Below, in pieces: positions 30,969 to 45,185 of a DNA stretch of 49,786 nucleotides. The DNA comes from Azospirillum picis (GTDB lineage Bacteria; Pseudomonadota; Alphaproteobacteria; Azospirillales; Azospirillaceae): contig NZ_JAGINO010000038.1 of the NCBI RefSeq assembly GCF_017876115.1, positions 1-49,786 of the forward strand. The letters run 5' to 3'. The position numbers were made by a program, and so were the translations under genes. The notes beneath the pieces were generated by a model. That model was not told the origin of the DNA. It did not search any database and saw only the letters and a program-made list of their open reading frames with translations. Within the stretch, counting starts at the first letter, position 1. Each line of letters starts with the position of its first letter.

Positions 30969-32756
30969 ATGAACGGCGAAAGCAATGTTCAGGTCCTGCT
31001 CATCGTTCCGCCATTCTATACCTATGGCCACCCCAGCCTCGGCACGGCGGTCCTGAAAAGCGCGCTGGCGCAGCGCGGCATCACCTCCCGGGTCCTGTAT
31101 GCCAACGCGGCATACGCCCGGCAGATCGGCCTGGATTTCTACCGGGAGATCATGTCGGTGGTGTCCCCGGACGAACTTTATCAAGAGCAGATCTTCTCGC
31201 GAAGCGCGCATGGCGACTTCGCCCCGAGCCGGCCGGCCGAGACGCACGGCGGCAGCTTCTACAGCCGCTACTACCAGCTCTTCAGCCATAAGAAATCCAG
31301 GCTGACACCACAGGAACTGGCACAGGCGATCGACGGGGCGGAGGCCTTCCTCGACCAGGCGGTCGCCGAGATCGCCCAGTCGAGACCGGCGATCGTCGGG
31401 CTCAGCAGCCTGTATTCCCAGGTCAACGCATCGCTCGCGTTGGCCAAGGCGATCAAGCGCGCGCTCCCCGAAACGGTCGTGGTGATCGGGGGAAGCAACT
31501 GTTACGGGGAGATGGGCGAGGAACTGGCCCGCCAGCCTCACCTCGACTATGTGTTCGACGGCGAGGCCGACGTCGCCTTTCCGGACTTCTGCGAACGCCT
31601 CCTGCGGGACGGCGACCGTCCGGCAGAAAAGCTGATCCGCTGCCTTCCGGTCCAGACGCTGGAAGAGTTCGACATCCCCGACTATTCGGACTTCCTGGAG
31701 CAGTTCGCACCGGAAGAGCGCGACATCTTCCTCTATTTCGAAACCTCCCGGGGATGCTGGTGGGGCGTCAAGAACCGCTGCCGCTTCTGCGGCATCAGCT
31801 ATGACGGCATGGCCTTCCGCACCAAGTCCGCCCGCAAGGCCGCATCGCACCTGAGCGAGATCAGGAAGAGATACCCGGAATACACCCTCTTCTACGGCTG
31901 CGATTCCGTTTTCCCGAACTCCTACTTCGACGACTTCTTCCAGGAACTCGGCGACAGGGGCTTCGATGGCACCGTGTTCTACCAGATCAAGCCGATGTTC
32001 GATTTCGACAAGCTGAGCAGGATGAAGGAGCAGGGAATCACCATCCTGGGCCCGGGCATCGAATCCCTCTCCACCAAGCACCTGAAGATGATGAAGAAGG
32101 GAACGACGGCAGCGAGAAACATCACGGTGCTGCGGAACTGCAAGGAGATCGGCATCGAGGCGAAATGGAACCACCTGGTGGCGCTGCCCAACGATTCCGC
32201 CGACGACTACCGGCAGATCGCCGACCTGATCCCGCTCCTGCAGCACCTCGATCCGCCGGTGATCACGCCGATCTACATCCAGCGCTTCAGCCCCTACTTC
32301 GACCAGCGGGAAGACCACGGGATCACCGACATCCGGCCGATGGAAGGATATCTGAAGTCATTCCCGCCCGGCATCGACCTGATGAAGCTGGCGTACAACT
32401 TCACCGGGGACATGGCGTCCGACATCCGCGGCCGGCCGGAACTGCTGGCCCGCTTCATGCTGGAGATCAGGAAATGGTATGACCGCTGGAGCGCCCGCCC
32501 GGCGGAACTCGTGGTCTATCGGGACGGCGGCCGGCTGCGCATCCGGGACACCCGCGACTGCGCCGTCGACGAGGTGGTGGACATCGACGAGGCGGATCTG
32601 GACCTTCTCCGCTCCTACCGCAGCTTCCGTCCGAAGGGAGACGCCGGACAGCAGGTCGATGCGCTGGTGAGGCGGGGGTTCATCGCCGAGATCGACGGCG
32701 GATTCCTGACCCTGGTCTGCGGCACCCACGGCATGGACGCGCCCGTCCTGCAATGA
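30969..32756 (+). CDS. B12-binding radical SAM protein, RiPP maturation type
   Basis: A 595-residue protein. The N-terminal cobalamin-binding fold (about 8-180) includes VLLIVPPFYTYGHPSLGTAVLK and VVVIGGSNCYGEMG. The radical SAM core has the motif ETSRGCWWGVKNRCRFCG, with Cys263, Cys271 and Cys274, that is CX7CX2C rather than the usual CX3CX2C. This CWWG form is the hallmark of the RiPP maturation radical SAM protein 1 group (peptide C-methyltransferase-like). A small C-terminal domain (about 500-595) looks like a PqqD/RRE-type winged helix, ending DALVRRGFIAEIDGGFLTL. I start at 30969, where GAAGG precedes the ATG; an in-frame ATG at 30906 would add a repeat-encoded tail. It is the last gene of the peptide cluster and ends before a hairpin. 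Confidence 0.88.
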   Translation: MNGESNVQVLLIVPPFYTYGHPSLGTAVLKSALAQRGITSRVLYANAAYARQIGLDFYREIMSVVSPDELYQEQIFSRSAHGDFAPSRPAETHGGSFYSRYYQLFSHKKSRLTPQELAQAIDGAEAFLDQAVAEIAQSRPAIVGLSSLYSQVNASLALAKAIKRALPETVVVIGGSNCYGEMGEELARQPHLDYVFDGEADVAFPDFCERLLRDGDRPAEKLIRCLPVQTLEEFDIPDYSDFLEQFAPEERDIFLYFETSRGCWWGVKNRCRFCGISYDGMAFRTKSARKAASHLSEIRKRYPEYTLFYGCDSVFPNSYFDDFFQELGDRGFDGTVFYQIKPMFDFDKLSRMKEQGITILGPGIESLSTKHLKMMKKGTTAARNITVLRNCKEIGIEAKWNHLVALPNDSADDYRQIADLIPLLQHLDPPVITPIYIQRFSPYFDQREDHGITDIRPMEGYLKSFPPGIDLMKLAYNFTGDMASDIRGRPELLARFMLEIRKWYDRWSARPAELVVYRDGGRLRIRDTRDCAVDEVVDIDEADLDLLRSYRSFRPKGDAGQQVDALVRRGFIAEIDGGFLTLVCGTHGMDAPVLQ

Positions 32757-32764
32757 GCGGGGCG

Positions 32765-32784
32765 GCCGGCGCTGACCCGCCGGC
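32765..32784 (+). terminator. Hairpin after the RiPP cluster, with adjoining tandem repeat
   Basis: GCCGGCG (32765-32771) and CGCCGGC (32778-32784) form a perfect 7-bp stem. Three 8-bp units GGGACGGC follow in tandem (32786-32809). It lies between the convergent radical SAM and lldR genes and may terminate both. Confidence 0.5.
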
Positions 32785-32831
32785 AGGGACGGCGGGACGG
32801 CGGGACGGCGGAGGCGCCCCCTCCCCGGCCC

Positions 32832-33602
32832 TCACACCCCGTTGTCGATCAGGTCGGTCCGGCCGATCCGCCGCAGCGAGACCTGGACACGGGCGTTGTG
32901 CTCGCGGATCTCGCGCAGCGTGTGCAGCGTGAACTCCACATGAGCGTCCGCCGCCGCCTGCGCCGCGGCCGCGTCGCCGGCCAGCACGGCATCGGCGATG
33001 GCCAGATGCTGCTGCAGCAGCAGGTCGCGCACGCCCTGGCGGGAATACAGATCGGCGCGGTTGTAGAACACGTCGTTGCGCAGCAGGTCGGACAGCGTGC
33101 GCATGATGTGCAGCATGACGACGTTGTGCGCAGCCTCGTAGATCGCCAGGTGAAGGTCCGCGTCGGAATCCGCTTCCTCCGAGCTGTCGTCCTTGCCGTG
33201 GGCGGCCTGCATGCGGGTGACGATGGCGCGGATGGCGTCGCGGTCGACATCGGTCGCCCGCTGCGCCGCCAGCCTGGCCGCCTCCGCCTCGATCGAGCGG
33301 CGGAACTCCAGATAGTCGAAGGACGCGTCCGGCTTGTTCCGCATCAGCATCATCAGCGGATCGGTGATCTGCGACAGGAAGGTGGCGACATGGGTGCCGG
33401 TGCGGCCGGACACCAGCAGGCCGCGCTCCTCCAGCTTGGCGATGGCATCGCGCAGCGACGGGCGCGACACATCCAGCTTCGCCGCCAGTTCACGCTCGGC
33501 CAGCAGTTTCTCCCCCGGACGCAGGGCGCCTTCCAGGATCAGCCGCTCCAGATGCTCGGCAATGGCATCGGCCAGCTTGGCCGGTTTTATGGTTCCCTGC
33601 AT
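32832..33602 (-). CDS. lldR: FadR/GntR-family regulator LldR of lactate utilisation
   Basis: A 256-residue repressor with an N-terminal GntR winged helix (about 8-75: LRPGEKLLAERELAAKLDVSRPSLRDAI) and a helical FCD ligand-binding domain (about 90-230). The FCD has metal-ligand candidates Asp and His in DADLHLAIYEAAHN and a further His in LLLQQHLAIADAVLAGD. It is divergent from lctP and the lactate-oxidation genes, which identifies it as the lactate-responsive LldR/LctR type. PdhR-like relatives share the fold, so the assignment rests on context. The ATG at 33602 starts the family alignment; the longer frame upstream is not family-like. Confidence 0.85.
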   Translation of the reverse strand: MQGTIKPAKLADAIAEHLERLILEGALRPGEKLLAERELAAKLDVSRPSLRDAIAKLEERGLLVSGRTGTHVATFLSQITDPLMMLMRNKPDASFDYLEFRRSIEAEAARLAAQRATDVDRDAIRAIVTRMQAAHGKDDSSEEADSDADLHLAIYEAAHNVVMLHIMRTLSDLLRNDVFYNRADLYSRQGVRDLLLQQHLAIADAVLAGDAAAAQAAADAHVEFTLHTLREIREHNARVQVSLRRIGRTDLIDNGV

Positions 33603-34092
33603 CGGATCGGCGATCCCTCCCGCACGTCTTGGCGTCCCTTCAATACCGGTGACCGGCACACCCGTCCAGAGGCCGCGGCCCGGCCGTACCCCCGCCGGTG
33701 ACACCCCCCTACCAAAGTTGGTGGCGCGGCAAACGATTCACCCATTGCACGATATGGTCAAATCTTTTATCCAACGCACACCGTATGGATAAGAGATGCC
33801 CACCGGCTGTCGTCTGGCAAAGGGAATTCCCCGGGACAGCCGCGCCGGGCAAGGGCATCCGCAAGTACCGGGAAAGGACGGACCAGCCCTGACCAAGGGC
33901 GCATCCGCGCCGCCGCCGGGGCCGAAGGCTCCCGGCGGCGGTGAACGCCGCTGCATTGCCGCTCGTCCGGCCGAACCCGTGCCGCCGCTCGATCGCGGCA
34001 TGGAGGGCACGGATGCGCCGTCAGGATGCGGACAGCCGTCCCGGCACACCGTTCGGACCGACATCACGTCCCCCGAGAAGAGGTCCCCGAGG
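33603..34092. promoter_or_regulatory. Divergent lldR-lctP control region
   Basis: A 490-bp region without a convincing gene. It contains a small palindrome ACCAA-AG-TTGGT (33711-33722) and an inverted repeat TTATCCA/TGGATAA (33767-33773 and 33786-33792). Both are near the AT-richer stretch 33720-33795, where promoters are likely. Either could be the LldR operator; FadR-family sites are short TGGT/ACCA-type dyads, which favours the first. The open frame from 33796 towards lctP is not family-like. Confidence 0.55.
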
Positions 34093-35769
<1,677 letters not shown>

Positions 35770-35804
35770 GGCGGCTCGTGGCCATCAACCGCTGAACAGC
35801 TCGC

Positions 35805-35829
35805 GGGACCGGTCGCCGAGGCCGGTCCC
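35805..35829 (+). promoter_or_regulatory. Intercistronic hairpin after lctP
   Basis: GGGACCGG (35805-35812) pairs with CCGGTCCC (35822-35829). It lies in the 104-bp gap between lctP and the dehydrogenase gene, with no T-run, so it could stabilise the lctP message or attenuate readthrough. Confidence 0.45.
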
Positions 35830-35873
35830 ACCCGCTCCATCCTCCTTCCCCCCTCCAGCAGGAGCCGCCGCCG

Positions 35874-38732
<2,859 letters not shown>

Positions 38733-38743
38733 GCCAAGCATTG

Positions 38744-38765
38744 CCCCCTCCCCAACGGAGGGGGC
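38744..38765. repeat. Short C/G-rich hairpin between dehydrogenase and lutA genes
   Basis: CCCCTCC and GGAGGGG flank a short CCAAC loop in the 76-bp gap. The composition (CCCCCTCCCC...GGAGGGG) resembles the ends of the other palindromic repeats in this window, so it may be a minimal copy. Confidence 0.5.
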
Positions 38766-38808
38766 ACCCGCAGCTCAGCCATAAGAAACGCCTTGTGAGG
38801 AACCGCCC

Positions 38809-39567
38809 ATGGACCATCAGCCCGCGCCCACCAAACCCAGCCGCGTCTATTATTTCGGCACCTGCCTCGTCGACCTGTTCTTCCCCGACGCCGGGATGGC
38901 GGGGATCGATCTGCTGCAGTCCCAGGGGCTGACCGTCGTCTTCCCGCAGGGACAGAGCTGCTGCGGCCAGCCCGCCTACAATTCCGGTTACCGCGCCGAA
39001 GCGCTGAAGGTCGCGCGCGCGCAGCTCGACCTGTTCCCCGGCGAGGACCCCATCGTCGTGCCATCGGGCTCCTGCGCCGGCATGATGAGGAAGCACTGGC
39101 CCGACCTGTTCCGCGGCGAGCCGGACGAGGCCAAGGCGGTGCAGGTGGCGGCGCGCGTCTGGGAGCTGACGCAGTTCCTCGTCCATGTGCTGGACGTCCA
39201 TTTGACCGACAGGGGCGAGCCGCTGCGCGTCACCTGGCACGCCTCCTGCCACGCCCAGCGCGAGATGGGGGTGGTCGAGGAACCGAAGGCGCTGCTGCGC
39301 CAACTCGCCAACGTCGAGCTGGTCGAGCTGAAGCGCGAGAAGGAATGCTGCGGCTTCGGCGGCACCTTCGCCGTCCGCCACCCGGAGATTTCCGCGGCGA
39401 TGGTCGGCGACAAGCTGGCGGACATCGAGGGCACCGAGGCCGCCCGCGTGGTCTCCGGCGACTGCGGCTGCCTGCTGAACATCACCGGCGCCCTGGAAGC
39501 CGGCGGCAAGCCGGTGCGGGGCCAGCACATCGCCCAATTCCTGAAGGAACGTATCCATGGCGCATGA
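38809..39567 (+). CDS. lutA: LutA/YkgE, Fe-S subunit of L-lactate oxidation
   Basis: A 252-residue cytosolic protein with two CCG (heterodisulfide-reductase-like) domains, with SCCGQPAYNSGY and CCGFGGTFAV as the cysteine motifs. LutA works with LutB and LutC as the flavin-independent L-lactate dehydrogenase complex. GAGGAA precedes the ATG at 38809, and the end overlaps lutB by 11 bases, so translation is coupled. Confidence 0.93.
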   Translation: MDHQPAPTKPSRVYYFGTCLVDLFFPDAGMAGIDLLQSQGLTVVFPQGQSCCGQPAYNSGYRAEALKVARAQLDLFPGEDPIVVPSGSCAGMMRKHWPDLFRGEPDEAKAVQVAARVWELTQFLVHVLDVHLTDRGEPLRVTWHASCHAQREMGVVEEPKALLRQLANVELVELKREKECCGFGGTFAVRHPEISAAMVGDKLADIEGTEAARVVSGDCGCLLNITGALEAGGKPVRGQHIAQFLKERIHGA

Positions 39568-40981
39568 GCCGACGGACTTCGCCGCCGCCTCGCGGGCGGC
39601 GCTCGCCGACCCTCAGTTGCGCGGCAACTTCCGGCGCGCGATGGATGGGCTGACGGGCAAGCGCGCCGCCCAGTTCCCCGACCCGGCGGAATGGCACGGC
39701 GTCCGCGCGCTGGCCGCCAGCGTCCGGCTGCGCGCACTGGCCAAGCTGCCCGAACTGCTGGAGAAGCTGGAGGAGAACTGCACCCGCAACGGCATCACCG
39801 TCCATTGGGCAGCCACCACCGACGAGGCCAACGCCATCGCGCTCGACATCCTGCATCGGGTCGACGCCCGGCTGGTGGTCAAGGGCAAGTCGATGGTGAC
39901 CGAGGAGATGCACCTGAACGCCGTCCTCGAAAAGAACGGCATCGAGGTGCTGGAAAGCGACCTCGGCGAATACATCGTGCAGCTCGACGGCACCATGCCG
40001 TCGCACATCATCATGCCGGCGATCCACCTGAACACGAAGCAGATCGCCCATCTGTTCAAGCGCAGGATCAAGGACGCCGAGAGCCGCGAGGACGCCGCCT
40101 ACCTGACCGACCTCGCCCGCCGGGTGCTGCGCGCCAAGTTCGAGGCGGCGGACGTCGGCATGTCCGGCGTCAACGCCGCGGTGGCGGAGACCGGCACCCT
40201 CTGCCTGATCGAGAACGAGGGCAACGGCCGCATGTGCACCACGGTGCCGCCGGTCCACATCGCCTTCATGGGTCTGGAGAAGGTGGTGGAAAAGCTGGAG
40301 GACGTGCCGCCGGTCATCAGCCTTCTGCCGCGCTCCGCCACCGGCCAGCCGATCACCACCTACGTCAACATGATCTCCGGTCCGCGCAAGGCCGGAGAGA
40401 AGGATGGCCCGCGCGAGGTGCATCTGGTCATCCTCGACAACGGCCGCTCGTCGATCTACGCCGATCCGGAGCTGCGCGACACGCTGCGCTGCATCCGCTG
40501 CGGCGCCTGCATGAACCACTGCCCGGTCTATACGCAGGTCGGCGGCCATGCCTACGAGGCCCCCTATCCCGGACCGATCGGCAAGATCCTGGTGCCGCAG
40601 ATCGAGGGGTTGGACAAGCGCGGCGCCCTGCCCCACGCCTGCACGATGTGCAACGCCTGCGTCGAGATCTGCCCGGTGAAGATCCCGATCGTCGAGATCA
40701 TGGGCCGCCTGCGGGTCGAGGCGGTGAAGCCCGGCGGTGCGGTGAAGGACGCCGGCGCCAAGGCCAGCCGAACGGAGGCGATGGTGTGGAGCGGCTGGGC
40801 GGCGATGAACGCATCGCCCACCGCCTACCGCATCGCGACCGCGGCGATGGGCAAGCTCGGCAACGCCGCCCCCTCCTCGCTGCCGCTGCTGAAGGACTGG
40901 ACCAGCGTCCGCAGCAAGCCCCGCTTCGCCGCCCGCACCCTGCACGACCTCGCCCGCGCCAAGGGGATCCCCGATGCCTGA
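39557..40981 (+). CDS. lutB: LutB/YkgF, Fe-S subunit of L-lactate oxidation
   Basis: A 474-residue protein with an N-terminal LUD domain (about 70-300) and a C-terminal ferredoxin-like pair of 4Fe-4S motifs (CIRCGACMNHCPVY and CTMCNACVEICPVKIP), then a DUF3390-like tail. It transfers electrons in the LutABC complex. It overlaps lutA at its start and lutC at its end (8 bases). Confidence 0.94.
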   Translation: MAHEPTDFAAASRAALADPQLRGNFRRAMDGLTGKRAAQFPDPAEWHGVRALAASVRLRALAKLPELLEKLEENCTRNGITVHWAATTDEANAIALDILHRVDARLVVKGKSMVTEEMHLNAVLEKNGIEVLESDLGEYIVQLDGTMPSHIIMPAIHLNTKQIAHLFKRRIKDAESREDAAYLTDLARRVLRAKFEAADVGMSGVNAAVAETGTLCLIENEGNGRMCTTVPPVHIAFMGLEKVVEKLEDVPPVISLLPRSATGQPITTYVNMISGPRKAGEKDGPREVHLVILDNGRSSIYADPELRDTLRCIRCGACMNHCPVYTQVGGHAYEAPYPGPIGKILVPQIEGLDKRGALPHACTMCNACVEICPVKIPIVEIMGRLRVEAVKPGGAVKDAGAKASRTEAMVWSGWAAMNASPTAYRIATAAMGKLGNAAPSSLPLLKDWTSVRSKPRFAARTLHDLARAKGIPDA

Positions 40982-41798
40982 CGCCCGCAACTCGATCCTG
41001 GCGACCCTGCGCGCCAGCCGCGACGCCCATCCGCTCACCCCGCCGGCGTCGGACTTCGCACCGATCGACGCCAAGCGCTGGGCGCCCGAGGAGCGCCTCC
41101 CCCGCATCCGCCGCCTGATGGAGGCGGTGCATACCGAGTTCCTCGACGCGACCGAAGCCGACTGGCCGGCGGTGCTGCGCGGGTTCCTGGCGCGCGAGGG
41201 CGTCGGTACGCTGCTCTACGCGCCGGCAACGGACGCGGGGAAGAGGCTGGTCGAAGGGTGGGGGAAAGGCCCTCTCCCGCCCCGGGAGAGGGAGGGGACC
41301 CATGGCGCCAGCCATGGGGAGGGTGAGGGGCATGCCGGGCATGGATCGCCTGATCCTTGCGCCGCCCCTCACCCTTCCCAAGCTTCGCTTGGGCTCCTTC
41401 CCTCTCCCGGGACGGGAGAGGGAGAGATGGTGCGCCCCACCCTGATCCCCTACGACCGGCCGATCGAAGACCTCAAGCCCCGGCTCTTCGGGTCGATCGA
41501 CGCCGGCCTGACCGACAGCCGCGGCGCCATCGCCGAGACCGGCAGCCTGATCCTGTGGCCGAGTGCCGAGGAGCCGCGCAGCCTGTCGCTGGTCCCGCAC
41601 ATCCATGTGGCGCTGCTGCGTGCCGACGCGCTCTACGACAGCTTCCGCCAGGCGATGAACGAGCAGCGCTGGGCCGACGGCATGCCGACCAACGCGCTGC
41701 TGGTGTCCGGCCCCAGCAAGACCGCCGACATCGAACAGACCCTGGCCTACGGCGTCCACGGCCCGAAGCGGCTGGTCGTCCTGGTGGTCCATCCATGA
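40974..41798 (+). CDS. lutC: LutC/YkgG, LUD-domain subunit, with a repeat-derived insertion
   Basis: A 274-residue LUD-domain protein; ordinary LutC has about 215-240 residues. The excess lies at about 99-150 and reads as low-complexity Gly/Pro/Glu/His sequence (for example PLPPREREGTHGASHGEGEG). It is encoded exactly by the palindromic repeat at 41270-41422. The family sequence resumes at VRPTLIPYDRPIEDLKPRLF, in frame and without a stop, and runs to the normal end (TLAYGVHGPKRLVVLVV). The protein may still fold if the insert loops out. The start overlaps the lutB stop. Confidence 0.9.
   Translation: MPDARNSILATLRASRDAHPLTPPASDFAPIDAKRWAPEERLPRIRRLMEAVHTEFLDATEADWPAVLRGFLAREGVGTLLYAPATDAGKRLVEGWGKGPLPPREREGTHGASHGEGEGHAGHGSPDPCAAPHPSQASLGLLPSPGTGEGEMVRPTLIPYDRPIEDLKPRLFGSIDAGLTDSRGAIAETGSLILWPSAEEPRSLSLVPHIHVALLRADALYDSFRQAMNEQRWADGMPTNALLVSGPSKTADIEQTLAYGVHGPKRLVVLVVHP
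41270..41422. repeat. In-frame palindromic repeat element inside lutC
   Basis: Four perfect stems in a mirrored layout. CCCTCTCCCG/CGGGAGAGGG at 41270-41292; CCCATGGC/GCCATGGG at 41299-41318; GAGGGTGAGGGG mirrored by CCCCTCACCCTT; CCCAAGC/GCTTGGG at 41377-41393; and again CCCTCTCCCG/CGGGAGAGGG at 41400-41422. The left half matches the intergenic copy at 18353. It is about 153 bp, a multiple of three, with no stop in the lutC frame. Confidence 0.88.
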
Positions 41799-42052
41799 CC
41801 GCGCGCCCGGCCATGGAGCCGGCGACCCGGCTCTACGAGGCGATCCTGCACCTGCGCCGCCTCGGCCACCGGGTGGAGAAATGCCAAGGGCGGCGCCGGC
41901 GTCACCGGCTCGATGGAGCCGAGATCACCGACGCCGCCCTGCTGGAGCTGGCGATGACCCGCGTCCGCCGGGCGGCGCGGGTTTCCCGCTACGATCAGGC
42001 GGGACGGACCGCGGCCGGACGCTGCACCGCCACCGACGCCTTGCGGCCGTAA
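41795..42052 (+). CDS. Small basic protein after lutC (unknown, doubtful)
   Basis: An 85-residue frame whose ATG overlaps the lutC stop (ATGA at 41795-41798). The first half (LYEAILHLRRLGHRVEKCQG, then LDGAEITDAALLELA) looks like a small helical domain. The second half is Arg/Ala-rich and overlaps the dadA 3' end by 58 bases in the convergent direction. The coupling favours a real gene; the overlap and composition of the tail argue for caution. No family recognised. Confidence 0.45.
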   Translation: MTARPAMEPATRLYEAILHLRRLGHRVEKCQGRRRRHRLDGAEITDAALLELAMTRVRRAARVSRYDQAGRTAAGRCTATDALRP

Positions 42053-43296
42053 CGCTCGACGCTCAGCCCGTCCATGTCGATCTCCGTCCGGCGGCCGCTG
42101 ACCAGGTCGGCCAGCACGCGGGCCGAGCCGGCCGACATCGTCCAGCCCAGCGTGCCGTGGCCGGTGTTGAGGTAGAGGTTGCGGACATGGGTCGGTCCGA
42201 GGATCGGCGTGCCGTCCGGGGTGTTCGGGCGCAGGCCGGTCCAGAACTCCGCCTTCGACAGGTCGCCGCCCTTCGGGAACAGGTCGCTGACCACATGGTC
42301 CAGCGCACCGCGGCGGCCCTGGCGCAGGGTGAGGTCGAAGCCGGCCAGTTCCGCCGTGCCGCCGACGCGGATGCGGTCGCCGAGCCGGGTCACGGCGATC
42401 TTGTGCGTCTCGTCCATCACCGTCGATTCCGGCGCACCGGCGGCATCGGTGATCGGCAGCGTCAGCGAATAGCCCTTCACCGGATAGACCGGCAGGTCGA
42501 TGCCCAGCGGCTTCACCAGCTTGGGCGAATAGCTTCCCATGGCGACGATGTAGCTGTCGGCGGTCAGCGTGCCCTGGTCGGTGACGACGCCGGTGATCTT
42601 GCGGCCGTCGCTCTCCAGCCCATGGATCGACACGCCGTAGCGGAACGCGACGCCGAGCTTGGCGGCATGGTCGGCCAGCTTGTTGGTGAACTGGAAGCAG
42701 TCGCCGGTCTCATCGCCCGGCAGGTGCAGGGCGCCGACCAGCTTGTCCTTCACCAGCGCCAGCGCCGGCTCGACCGAGGTCAGGCCGTCGCGGTCGAACA
42801 GGCTGAAGGGTACGCCGTACTTCTCCAGCACCGCCATGTCGTAGCCGGCGGCGTCCATCTGCTTCTGGGTGCGGAAGACCTGCAACGTGCCCTGGGTGCG
42901 CTCGTCATAGGTGATGCCGGTTTCGGCGCGCAGCGCCTTCAGGCAGTCGCGGCTGTATTCGGCGACGCGCACCATGCGGCTCTTGTTGAGCTGGTAGCTC
43001 GCCTCGTTGGCGTTGGCCAGCAGCTTCAGGCACCAGGACCACATCGCCGGATCCAGCTTCGGCCGGATCACCAGCGGCGAATGCTTCATCATCATCCACT
43101 TGGCAGCCTTCAGCATCAGGCCCGGCGCCGCCCAGGGAGCGGAATAGCCCGGCGACACCTCGCCGGCATTGGCGTAGCTGGTCTCCAGCGCCGGCCCGGC
43201 TTGGCGGTCGACGACGGTCACCTCATGCCCGGCGCGGGCCAGATAGTAAGCCGTGGTGACGCCGATGACGCCGCTGCCCAGAACGATCACGCGCAT
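41995..43296 (-). CDS. dadA: D-amino acid dehydrogenase, small subunit type
   Basis: A 433-residue membrane-associated FAD enzyme that oxidises D-amino acids (chiefly D-alanine) to keto acids, feeding electrons to the respiratory chain. The N-terminal dinucleotide motif GSGVIGVTTAYYLA (7-20) is followed by ETSYANAGEVSPGYSAPWA, typical of DadA, and the C-terminal LYLNTGHGTLGWTMSAGS binds FAD. The ATG at 43296 starts the family alignment. It is divergent from a TyrR-type activator gene; the control region holds a sigma-54 promoter for dadA and two TyrR-type boxes. No alanine racemase gene is next to it. Confidence 0.95.
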   Translation of the reverse strand: MRVIVLGSGVIGVTTAYYLARAGHEVTVVDRQAGPALETSYANAGEVSPGYSAPWAAPGLMLKAAKWMMMKHSPLVIRPKLDPAMWSWCLKLLANANEASYQLNKSRMVRVAEYSRDCLKALRAETGITYDERTQGTLQVFRTQKQMDAAGYDMAVLEKYGVPFSLFDRDGLTSVEPALALVKDKLVGALHLPGDETGDCFQFTNKLADHAAKLGVAFRYGVSIHGLESDGRKITGVVTDQGTLTADSYIVAMGSYSPKLVKPLGIDLPVYPVKGYSLTLPITDAAGAPESTVMDETHKIAVTRLGDRIRVGGTAELAGFDLTLRQGRRGALDHVVSDLFPKGGDLSKAEFWTGLRPNTPDGTPILGPTHVRNLYLNTGHGTLGWTMSAGSARVLADLVSGRRTEIDMDGLSVERYGRKASVAVQRPAAVRPA

Positions 43297-43338
43297 GAGA
43301 CTGGCCCCCGAGGGATGGATTCGCTTGCAAAGGGTTTC

Positions 43339-43353
43339 GCAAGGGACGTGCCA
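43339..43353 (-). promoter_or_regulatory. Sigma-54 promoter of dadA
   Basis: Read on the minus strand: TGGCAC, GTCCC, TTGC, an exact -24/-12 consensus. The -12 GC is at 43340-43339, about 43 bases before the dadA ATG, which places the transcription start near 43328. The divergent gene encodes an activator of the sigma-54 type. Confidence 0.85.
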
Positions 43354-43406
43354 ACCGCGGAAATGGCGGATTTGCTGCGCTGCGGGGTTTCGGGAGTGTG
43401 GCAGGG

Positions 43407-43424
43407 TGTACGCCAATGTTTACA
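43407..43424. promoter_or_regulatory. TyrR-type box 1
   Basis: TGTACGCCAATGTTTACA fits the TyrR box form TGTAAA-N6-TTTACA, with the TGT/ACA ends and a perfect right half. It is centred about 88 bp upstream of the predicted dadA transcription start, a usual enhancer distance. Confidence 0.75.
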
Positions 43425-43487
43425 GCAGGGTGGGTTCCCACCGAAAGATCGGCGCTATACGGAGGATTCCCAGCGATTTGATCGCAT

Positions 43488-43505
43488 TGTAAAGAATTTG
43501 ATACA
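43488..43505. promoter_or_regulatory. TyrR-type box 2
   Basis: TGTAAAGAATTTGATACA keeps TGT-N12-ACA with a perfect left half. It is centred 81 bp from box 1, near -169 relative to dadA and about 90 bp before the regulator's own start codon, so it may also serve autoregulation. Confidence 0.65.
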
Positions 43506-43584
43506 CCGTATCGATTTGTGTACAGTGCCGGCTTATGCCGCCACCCCCACCCCCCACCACCCCGCCCCCCATCAACCCCGCCCC

Positions 43585-45126
<1,542 letters not shown>

Positions 45127-45185
45127 TGCGACAGGTCGCCGCGCCCGGATTCGCGCGGGGCTGACGCATGCGACAAGACATCGCG

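Noticed and set aside
41881..43584. Upstream extension of the TyrR-like frame
   Set aside because: It runs antisense through dadA; the ACT domain begins at the ATG 43585 and the resulting length matches TyrR.
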